Source of the DNA: Anaerolineales bacterium
Lineage (GTDB): Bacteria; Chloroflexota; Anaerolineae; Anaerolineales; JABWBV01
Reading direction: 5' to 3'
DNA length: 11,886 nucleotides
Assembly: GCA_027019845.1 (NCBI GenBank)
Contig: JALUWE010000242.1
Location: 1-11,886 of the forward strand
Shown here: piece by piece, positions 7,174-11,886 of the stretch
Layout: each line of letters opens with the position of its first letter
How positions within the stretch are numbered: position 1 is the stretch's first letter
Notes under the pieces: model-generated
What the model was told of the DNA's origin: nothing
Database searches by the model: none
What the model saw: the letters and a program-made list of their open reading frames with translations, nothing else
Translations under genes and position numbers: made by a program

Positions 7174-7290
7174 TCGAAAATCGTAGAGCGTAAGCAGGTA
7201 GACAAGTCAGACAGGTAGACAGGTAGACACGTAGACACGTCGCACGCCCCGGAACACTGAACACCGAATACTGAACACTGAATACCCCAA
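7174..7290. repeat. Modular microsatellite cassette, copy A
   Basis: Order on the plus strand: TCGAAAATCGTAGAGCGTAA (7174-7193), 8/9-mers of the type CAGGTAGA, CAAGTCAGA, CACGTAGA (to about 7238), a CGCACGCCCC block (7241-7250), then four heptamers ACTGAAC, ACCGAAT, ACTGAAC, ACTGAAT (7256-7283), then ACCCCAATT. The same modules in the same order make up a longer copy at 7838-8028. This copy fills the gap between sppA and the small membrane-protein gene. Confidence 0.9.
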
Positions 7291-7304
7291 TTCCCAACTC
7301 ACCA

Positions 7305-7799
7305 TCACCCCAGCTCCCGCGCCTGCACCACCACCCCGATCACCACCAACGTCACCAGCACCAGGGAGGCGGGCAGGCTCTCCAGGGGCAGGGTTTGCAA
7401 GAGCAGGCTTGCGCCCACCAACGCGGACAGAACGATCAACGCCCAATCGAACACCAGGCCGGTCAGCACCGCGCCGAGCAGCCCGCCGATCAGGAAAATC
7501 AACCAGATGTAACCGGTGGCATCCAGAGTCAAAAAGCGAAAGGCTTCCACCAGCACATACCCCCCGGCCAGAAAACCGGCCACGCCGATAGCCAGCCGGT
7601 TGAGCGCCAGGGCAAACACCGCGCCGGCCACACCCGCAACCAGCGCAGCCGCCAACAGCACCCATTCCGGCGCGGCGGGCAGCACGCGGGAAACCAGCCC
7701 CGCACCGGCCACAAAGCCCAAAGCCGCCACAAACAGCCAGAACAACTCGCGGCCTTTGAGCAATACCGCCAATCCAAGCAAAAATCGAAACACCAACAT
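7305..7799 (-). CDS. Small polytopic membrane protein (TMEM198/DUF4203-like)
   Basis: A 164-residue, almost entirely hydrophobic protein with about five or six predicted membrane segments (near residues 2-14, 19-38, 46-66, 68-88, 97-117 and 119-157). It is rich in Gly, Ala, Leu and Val, with GFVAG, GFLAGG and GGLLGA stretches. It resembles the DUF4203/TMEM198-type membrane proteins, whose function is not established; that resemblance is by eye. The frame stays open upstream to 8042, but the extension is only translated microsatellite, so I chose the ATG at 7797-7799 (MLVFRFLLGL). A perfect minus-strand TATAAT sits 10-15 bases before it, so the transcript may be leaderless or nearly so. It lies upstream of sppA on the same strand and could share a transcript with it, possibly acting at the same membrane. 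Confidence 0.75.
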   Translation of the reverse strand: MLVFRFLLGLAVLLKGRELFWLFVAALGFVAGAGLVSRVLPAAPEWVLLAAALVAGVAGAVFALALNRLAIGVAGFLAGGYVLVEAFRFLTLDATGYIWLIFLIGGLLGAVLTGLVFDWALIVLSALVGASLLLQTLPLESLPASLVLVTLVVIGVVVQARELG

Positions 7800-7809
7800 C
7801 GTGTCTTTG

Positions 7810-7838
7810 ATTATAATGGGTTTTGCAAGTCGGCAGGT
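7810..7838 (-). promoter_or_regulatory. Promoter of the small membrane protein, possibly bidirectional
   Basis: The 8-bp palindrome ATTATAAT (7810-7817) contains TATAAT on the minus strand (7815 down to 7810) and on the plus strand (7812-7817). On the minus strand it puts the transcription start near 7803, only a few bases before the ATG at 7799. The -35 region on that strand (near 7833-7838, ACCTGC) is poor. On the plus strand the same box could serve the divergent MFS gene with a leader of nearly 290 nt carrying the whole repeat region. Confidence 0.45.
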
Positions 7839-8028
7839 CGAAAAGCGTAGCGCGTAAGCAGGTAAACAGGTAGACAGGTAAACAGGCAAACAGGTAAACA
7901 GGTAAACAGGTGAACAAATCAGACAAATCAGACAAGTCAGACAAGTCAGACAGGTAGACACGTAGACACGCCGCACGCCCCGCAACACCGAATACTGAAC
8001 ACTGAACACTGAACACTGAATACTGAAC
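7838..8028. repeat. Modular microsatellite cassette, copy B
   Basis: The longer copy of the cassette. It has a TCGAAAAGCGTAGCGCGTAA leader (7838-7857), seven octamers of the CAGGTAAA type (7859-7914), four nonamers CAAATCAGA/CAAGTCAGA (7915-7950), CAGGTAGA and CACGTAGA (7951-7966), a CGCACGCCCC block (7972-7981) and six heptamers from ACCGAAT to ACTGAAC (7987-8028). Module order is the same as in copy A; only unit numbers differ, which fits slippage after duplication or insertion of one family. It recalls the short tandemly repeated heptamers of filamentous cyanobacteria, but the sequences differ. Confidence 0.92.
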
Positions 8029-8108
8029 ACCCCAATACCCAATTACCCTATCCCCCCTCCCTATCCCTATCCCTATCCCCACTCCCTATCCCCACTCCCC
8101 ACTCCCCC
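8029..8108 (+). repeat. 80-nt guanine-free C-rich repeat with minus-strand G-quadruplex motif
   Basis: The plus strand contains no G from 8029 to 8108, the base before the MFS start codon. It is built from CCCTAT and CCCCACT units, with ten runs of three or more C. On the minus strand, 8059-8080 reads as four G-runs of at least three separated by ATA, a classic intramolecular G-quadruplex pattern with telomere-like GGGATA units. No Shine-Dalgarno sequence can exist in this tract. The start of the same tract (ACCCCAAT) is present in copy A. Confidence 0.9.
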
Positions 8109-9425
8109 ATGCCCTCCTCCCCCCGCTACCGCTGGTTCATCGTCGTCATCTTCTTCTTTTTCATGTTGCTGCACCAATCGGATAAACTGCTGATCGGGCC
8201 GCTGACCACGCCGATCATGGAAACCTTCGACATTTCCAACACCCAGATGGGCGCGGTGTTCAGCGCGGCGCTGTTGGTGGGCAGCGTGCTGTACCCCGTC
8301 TGGGGATACCTGTACGACCGTTACGCGCGCGCGCCGCTGGTCGCGTTGGCCTCCGCCATCTGGGGGTTGACCACCTGGATCAGCGCCATCGCGCCGACCT
8401 ACCCCTGGTTCCTGGGCAGCCGGGCTTCGACGGGCGTGGACGATTCCAGTTACCCCGGCCTGTACAGCCTGGTGGCGGACTATTTCGGGCCGGAGATGCG
8501 CGGCAAGGTGTACGGCGCGCTGCAAATCGCCCAGCCGTTGGGATACCTGATCGGCCTGGGGCTTGCGCTGGGGTTGGGACCGGTGCTCGGCTGGCGCAAA
8601 ATCTTTTATATCACCGGCTCGCTGGGGTTGGTGCTGGCGGTGGTCATCTTTTTCGGCGTCAAAGAAGCCCCGCGCGGCAAAAGCGAACCCGAGCTGGCCG
8701 CACTCGACCAGATCGGCATCTACCGCTTCGACCGCCAAACCGCGCTGGGGCTGTTTCGCAAACGCAGCCTGCTGCTGTTGTTCGCACAGGGTTTCGTGGG
8801 CGTATTTCCGTGGAACGTGATCACCTTCTGGTTCTTCGCCTACCTGGAAACCGAGCGCAACTATACCGAGCAGCAGATTTTGTTCACCATGGCGCCGGCG
8901 GTGCTGGTGCTGGCCGGGGGATATTTCGTGGGCGGCTGGCTGGGAGATTTTTTCTTCAAACGGACCCCGCGCGGCCGGCTGCTGGTCTCGATGGCCGCGG
9001 TGCTGGCCGGCGCGCTGCTGCTGACCATCACCATGAACGTCCCCCTCGAACAGCAGACGCTCTTCTTCGCCATGCTCAGCCTCACCGCCCTGTTCATCCC
9101 GTTTGCCTCCCCGAACGTGATCTCGACCGTGTACGACATCACCCTGCCCGAAGTGCGCAGCACCGCGCTGGCGGTGCAATACTTCATCGAGAACGGCGGG
9201 GCCGCGCTGGCCCCGTTGCTGGCCGGTATGATCGCGGACCGGGCATCGCTGGGCGTCGCTATCCTGGTGATCTGCGTCACCGCCTGGCTGCTCGGCTCGA
9301 TCATCCTGGCCCTCACCGCCTATTTCGTGCCGGACGACATCCAAACGCTGCGCGGCCAGCTCGCCGAACGGGCCGCGCGGGAAAGACAAAAGCAAATACC
9401 ATTGGCACAACCCGAATCCCAATAA
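8109..9425 (+). CDS. Spinster-like major facilitator superfamily transporter
   Basis: A 438-residue secondary transporter with twelve likely membrane segments, in two halves joined by a cytosolic loop (about 185-220). MFS motif A appears as GYLYDRYAR (66-74). The TM1 element HQSDK (22-26) and the TM4 element R105-ASTGVDDSSYPG match the N-x-L-D-R and R-x-G-x-G-x-G-E-A signatures typical of the Spinster-like group, with Lys for Arg26 and Asp112 for the usual Glu. The C-terminal tail after residue 406 is hydrophilic. Family members move lipids, sphingoid compounds or organic anions; the substrate here is not readable. The start at 8109 is preceded only by a C-rich tract without a Shine-Dalgarno site. 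The next Met (19) would cut off half of TM1, so 8109 is preferred. The gene diverges from the small membrane-protein gene across the repeat region. Confidence 0.9.
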   Translation: MPSSPRYRWFIVVIFFFFMLLHQSDKLLIGPLTTPIMETFDISNTQMGAVFSAALLVGSVLYPVWGYLYDRYARAPLVALASAIWGLTTWISAIAPTYPWFLGSRASTGVDDSSYPGLYSLVADYFGPEMRGKVYGALQIAQPLGYLIGLGLALGLGPVLGWRKIFYITGSLGLVLAVVIFFGVKEAPRGKSEPELAALDQIGIYRFDRQTALGLFRKRSLLLLFAQGFVGVFPWNVITFWFFAYLETERNYTEQQILFTMAPAVLVLAGGYFVGGWLGDFFFKRTPRGRLLVSMAAVLAGALLLTITMNVPLEQQTLFFAMLSLTALFIPFASPNVISTVYDITLPEVRSTALAVQYFIENGGAALAPLLAGMIADRASLGVAILVICVTAWLLGSIILALTAYFVPDDIQTLRGQLAERAARERQKQIPLAQPESQ

Positions 9426-9479
9426 CCCAATTTCTACTAGAATCGGCTCGCTCAAAGAAGGAATTCGCCTATAATTGGG
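9426..9479 (+). promoter_or_regulatory. Promoter box inside an inverted repeat, upstream of the envelope operon
   Basis: TATAAT at 9470-9475 is the likely -10 box of the following operon, predicting a start near 9482 and a leader of about 160 nt; no good -35 is visible 17-18 bp upstream. A 7-bp inverted repeat, CCCAATT (9426-9432) and AATTGGG (9473-9479), has its right arm overlapping the -10 box and its left arm directly after the MFS stop codon. It could be an operator or a DNA loop; it is too widely spaced for a terminator. Confidence 0.45.
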
Positions 9480-9545
9480 GTAAAAACCCGCAGCAACTTC
9501 TGCATGACACAGCGAAGCTTCTTTCCGTTTGAGCAACGCATAGCG

Positions 9546-9596
9546 CGCGATGGGGCTACTCGCGACGAGGTGTCTGTCGTTAGCTACAAAAGACAC
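9546..9596 (+). other. Two stem-loops in the leader of the envelope operon
   Basis: CGCGA (9546-9550) pairs with TCGCG (9560-9564) around a 9-nt loop, and GTGTCT (9570-9575) pairs with AGACAC (9591-9596) around a 15-nt loop. A smaller GCAG/CTGC hairpin lies at 9490-9503. Together with the long leader, this suggests an mRNA regulatory region. It matches no riboswitch that I recognise, and hairpins of this size also arise by chance. Confidence 0.35.
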
Positions 9597-9628
9597 TGTC
9601 AAAGTACACACAACAATACATTTGATTT

Positions 9629-9634
9629 GGAGGA
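9629..9634 (+). promoter_or_regulatory. Ribosome-binding site of the PrsW-like gene
   Basis: GGAGGA lies six bases before the ATG at 9641. It is the strongest Shine-Dalgarno site in the window and fixes the start. Confidence 0.85.
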
Positions 9635-9640
9635 GTAGGT

Positions 9641-10498
9641 ATGCCCGAAAAAACATCCCAACACCGCAGCAGCGTGTGGCAGGCTGATGCGGTATCCATC
9701 GTTTTGTTGGTGGTATTCGTGCTGGTTGTGTTTGGCCTGGAATCGCTGCTCGACCCGACCTTCACGAACACCACGCTGCTGTTGACCGGCGTCATCCTGG
9801 CGGTAGTCCCCGCGGCGATCTGGATCGCCTTCTTTTACCGCCGGGACCGGCTGGAACCAGAGCCGAAAAGCATGGTATTCCAGGTGTTTCTGCTGGGAGG
9901 GCTGCTGGCGGCTGCGGTGGGCATCCCGCTGGTAGACAACGTCTTCCAGGTGTCCGAGTGGTTATACGACACCTTTTGGACGCAACTGCTGGGCGGCATC
10001 CTGGTGATCGGTTTCACCCAGGAATTCCTGAAATACGCCGCGGTGCGCTGGTCGGTGTACAAATCCGAGGAATTCGACGAACCCGTGGACGGGATCATCT
10101 ACGCCACCGCGGCCGGGCTGGGCTACGCCACCGTGCTGAACGTCGCCTTCGTGGTCGGTTCCGGGGGAGTCGATCTGGGGACAGGCGTGATCCGCATCAC
10201 GGTCACCGCGTTGGCGCACGCCAGTTTTGCCGGGGTAGTCGGCTATTTCCTGGGCCGCGAAAAATTCGGCGCCCCACCGGTCTGGAACACCGCCTTAGGC
10301 GTTACGCTGGCCGCGGTGCTCAACGGCGTGTTCTTCTACCTGCGCAACACCCTTACCCAGGGCGGCCTCTCTGCTGCTGGCGGGGAGGCGCAGCGCTGGC
10401 TCGGTTTCGCGCTGGCCGCGGTGCTGGCCGCGGTGGTGACAGCCTTGCTGGCGACGGCCATCAGCCGGCAGTTAGCAACCCAGGGAGAGTCACAATGA
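9641..10498 (+). CDS. PrsW-like intramembrane protease homologue with substituted catalytic motifs
   Basis: A 285-residue membrane protein with about seven or eight hydrophobic segments (near residues 17-34, 46-66, 81-98, 114-134, 151-172, 184-204, 217-234 and 252-273). The layout follows PrsW, the membrane-embedded protease that starts anti-sigma-factor cleavage in Bacillus. The family features FDEPVDGIIY (145-154), GLGYA (159-163) and ALAHASFAG (190-198) are clear. Several catalytic-type positions are changed: the EE-x-x-K motif reads Q127-E128-F-L-K131, the Glu expected in GLGFA-x-x-E-N is Leu166, and the His of the last HG-x-[YF]-x motif is Asn228. His193 and E128 remain. It may be a pseudoprotease or a divergent subgroup. 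It opens an operon: its stop overlaps the next start by 4 bp (ATGA), and a serine protease follows. Which of these positions are essential is from memory of the family. Confidence 0.85.
   Translation: MPEKTSQHRSSVWQADAVSIVLLVVFVLVVFGLESLLDPTFTNTTLLLTGVILAVVPAAIWIAFFYRRDRLEPEPKSMVFQVFLLGGLLAAAVGIPLVDNVFQVSEWLYDTFWTQLLGGILVIGFTQEFLKYAAVRWSVYKSEEFDEPVDGIIYATAAGLGYATVLNVAFVVGSGGVDLGTGVIRITVTALAHASFAGVVGYFLGREKFGAPPVWNTALGVTLAAVLNGVFFYLRNTLTQGGLSAAGGEAQRWLGFALAAVLAAVVTALLATAISRQLATQGESQ
10483..10489 (+). promoter_or_regulatory. Ribosome-binding site deciding the overlapping start at 10495
   Basis: GGGAGAG lies five bases before the ATG at 10495, inside the 3' end of the PrsW-like gene. Together with the ATGA overlap it supports this start over the longer open frame, which begins at 9958. 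Confidence 0.75.
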
Positions 10499-11118
10499 CC
10501 GCAACCGCATTCGAACAAACCCGCAGAACCTCCTCTACAATCGTCATCCTGATCACCCTGGCCGCGCTGCTGCTCGGCTGGGGAGTGAAAAACGCAGCCG
10601 AAAACCGCACCCGGGCGTATTCGTACCAGGGCGTCAGCGCGCAGCTCCCGGCTGGCTGGCTGGTCCAACAGGCCGGCGAACAAGGCCAATCCGCCGCCGC
10701 GCCCAACCAGATCGCCCCAACCGCTCCCTCCGACGATCCCAGCCGGGTGTTCACCACCTGGGACCCCCTACACCCGGACGTGCGTTACAGCGTCAGCCTG
10801 TACCCCGGGGGCGCGGAGACATCGCTGGCGACCACCGCCTCCGTGCGCAACCTGCAACGCGCCCAATCCCTGAACATGTACCGCATCCGCGAAGAAACAC
10901 CCGTGATTGTCGAAGGCCGCGAGGGCTACAAAGTCACCTTTGCCTACGTCAACCCGGGAGACATAAGCGACGTGCCCGCTGTCGTGCAGGGCGTTGACTA
11001 CTACTTTGCCAGCGGCGATCAAACGCTCGTCATCACCCTGGAAATCGAAAACGGGGAGGTGACTCCAACACCGCGCCAATTCCTGAAGTTCCTCAAATCC
11101 GTTCGCGTTGGAGAGTAA
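10495..11118 (+). CDS. Membrane-tethered extracytoplasmic protein of unknown function
   Basis: A 207-residue protein with a short cytosolic N-terminus, one transmembrane helix (about residues 15-32, STIVILITLAALLLGWGV) and an outward-facing domain (about 40-207). The domain opens with YSYQGVSAQLPAGWLV, contains a low-complexity Ala/Pro/Gln loop (65-80) and ends in FLKFLKSVRVG. The pattern of a short beta-strand start, 'lPxGW', an internal 'GREGYKVTF' strand and a final 'F..fLkSvr' helix resembles the PsbP/Mog1-type alpha-beta fold of many secreted bacterial proteins. That is a structural guess, not a family assignment. The start codon overlaps the PrsW-like stop, implying coupled translation, and the serine protease start lies 3 bp after its stop. 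It could present substrate to the proteases, regulate them or be their substrate; nothing in the sequence decides between these. Confidence 0.8.
   Translation: MTATAFEQTRRTSSTIVILITLAALLLGWGVKNAAENRTRAYSYQGVSAQLPAGWLVQQAGEQGQSAAAPNQIAPTAPSDDPSRVFTTWDPLHPDVRYSVSLYPGGAETSLATTASVRNLQRAQSLNMYRIREETPVIVEGREGYKVTFAYVNPGDISDVPAVVQGVDYYFASGDQTLVITLEIENGEVTPTPRQFLKFLKSVRVGE
11110..11115 (+). promoter_or_regulatory. Ribosome-binding site of the serine protease
   Basis: GGAGAG overlaps the last codons of the preceding gene and sits six bases before the ATG, consistent with a translationally linked operon. Confidence 0.75.
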
Positions 11119-11121
11119 GCC

Positions 11122-11886
11122 ATGAGCAACACAAAATCCAAGAACCACCTGAAAATCTGGCTGGGAATTGCAGTGCTGCTCCTGGCAGGGCTGGCTTGCT
11201 CCGTCGGAAGCAGTGTCGAAACCACCCCGCCACCCGCACAGGCCTCGGCCCCAACCCCCGTACCAGCCCAGCAAGACGGGGGACAACCCGCCGATACACC
11301 CGTCCAAAGCGGAGGGCAGGGCCTCACCAGCGCCCAACGCCAGAAACTGGCCCTCGCCACCGTGCTGATCATCATGACCAAAGACGAAGGCGGCAGGCTG
11401 GTGCCCTTTGGCATCGGCTCCGGCACGATCATCTCGCCCGATGGCCTGATCCTGACCAACGCGCACGTTGCCAGCCCGGCCGCGCAGGGCTTCCCCCAGG
11501 ACGAACCCGACGCGCTGGTCATCGCGCTCAACGAACGCGAAGACCGGCCTCCCGTGCCCACCTACATCGCAGAACTGCGCGCGGTGGACGGCTTTCTCGA
11601 CCTGGCGGTCATCCAGATCACCGCCACCCTGGACGGCGCGCGCGTCAACCCCTCCAGCCTGAACTTCGACTATGTGGAGATAGGCGACTCCGATCAGCTA
11701 CACCTGGGCGACACGATCAACATCTTCGGCTTTCCCGGCATCGGCGGTGATACCATCACTTTCACCAGCGGCAATGTCTCCGGCTTTTCCTCGCAAGAAG
11801 CCATCGGCGACCGCGCCTGGATCAAAACCGACGCCACCATCGCAGGCGGCAACTCCGGCGGCCTGGGCGCAAACGACCTCGGCCAG
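11122..11886 (+). CDS. Trypsin-like (S1C/HtrA-type) serine protease, probable lipoprotein, 3' truncated by window end
   Basis: The visible part is 255 codons and is still open at the last base of the window. The N-terminus has a basic start, a hydrophobic stretch (12-25) and LAGLAC26, a lipobox-like end whose -3 residue is Gly rather than the usual Leu, so lipid attachment at Cys26 is likely but not certain. A Pro/Ala/Gln/Thr-rich linker (about 34-68) leads to the protease domain. All three members of the chymotrypsin-fold triad are present: H115 in LTNAHV, D160 in FLDLAV and S245 in GGNSGG, followed by Leu rather than Pro. A PDZ domain, if any, would lie beyond the window. GGAGAG (11110-11115), inside the end of the preceding gene, sits six bases before the ATG at 11122. 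Context suggests envelope quality control or processing outside the membrane, with the PrsW-like and tethered proteins as partners (inference). Confidence 0.9.
   Translation, partial: MSNTKSKNHLKIWLGIAVLLLAGLACSVGSSVETTPPPAQASAPTPVPAQQDGGQPADTPVQSGGQGLTSAQRQKLALATVLIIMTKDEGGRLVPFGIGSGTIISPDGLILTNAHVASPAAQGFPQDEPDALVIALNEREDRPPVPTYIAELRAVDGFLDLAVIQITATLDGARVNPSSLNFDYVEIGDSDQLHLGDTINIFGFPGIGGDTITFTSGNVSGFSSQEAIGDRAWIKTDATIAGGNSGGLGANDLGQ

Noticed and set aside
5353..7218. 621-codon plus-strand open frame antisense to sppA
   Set aside because: It is a mirror of the sppA codon pattern, rich in His, Arg, Gln and Pro and without motifs, while the minus strand carries complete SppA catalytic motifs.
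7859..8028. CRISPR array
   Set aside because: The repeats are 7-9 bp, contiguous and without unique spacers, so this is microsatellite DNA.
7800..8042. In-frame N-terminal extension of the small membrane protein (81 residues rich in Cys, Leu, Val and Tyr)
   Set aside because: The extension is translated microsatellite (VYLFTCLPVYL-type repeats), and a -10 box lies inside it. Its openness follows from the repeat composition.
8073..9656. 527-codon minus-strand open frame antisense to the MFS gene
   Set aside because: Its composition is His/Gln/Gly/Arg-rich and low complexity, and the plus strand encodes a clear membrane transporter.
9958..10494. Longer start for the tethered protein within the PrsW-like gene
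   Set aside because: The upstream part is an out-of-frame shadow of the PrsW-like gene. The ATG at 10495 has a good ribosome-binding site, and a transmembrane helix follows immediately.

Overview
The window looks like a piece of a GC-rich chromosome of an environmental bacterium. My best guess is a member of the Chloroflexota (Anaerolineae-like). That inference rests on the giant cyclase/ATPase/TPR signalling protein, the V4R-type neighbour, the Leu-Ala-Cys lipoprotein signal and the modular short tandem repeats between genes. No rRNA, tRNA, CRISPR array, transposase or phage gene was seen.

Layout. Positions 1-461 hold no gene: a 28-bp perfect palindrome, a 23-bp tandem array with a 69-bp higher-order period, nested inverted repeats and a promoter. 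Next come a small V4R-domain protein (462-1079) and a 1389-residue class III nucleotidyl cyclase (1197-5366) laid out like mammalian soluble adenylyl cyclase: two cyclase domains, a P-loop ATPase and a TPR tail. An imperfect hairpin separates it from a convergent minus-strand pair: a signal peptide peptidase SppA (5416-7164) and, upstream of it, a small polytopic membrane protein (7305-7799). Two related copies of a modular microsatellite cassette flank that small gene. The second copy runs into an 80-nt guanine-free, C-rich tract that ends exactly at the start codon of a Spinster-like MFS transporter (8109-9425). After a structured leader, a tight plus-strand operon encodes a PrsW-like membrane protein with several catalytic positions substituted (9641-10498), a membrane-tethered protein of unknown function (10495-11118) and a trypsin-like serine protease with a lipoprotein-type signal, cut by the window end (11122-11886).

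How the parts may work together. The cyclase has one predicted composite active site: metal-binding aspartates in domain 1, base- and transition-state residues in domain 2. The V4R protein just upstream could be a ligand-sensing partner (inference). SppA, the small membrane protein, the degenerate PrsW-like protein, its tethered partner and the serine protease all point to the cell envelope and proteolysis at or outside the membrane. The most noteworthy items are the soluble-adenylyl-cyclase-like enzyme with only part of the bicarbonate site, the apparent pseudoprotease operon, and the repeat cassettes with a telomere-like G-quadruplex motif at a start codon.
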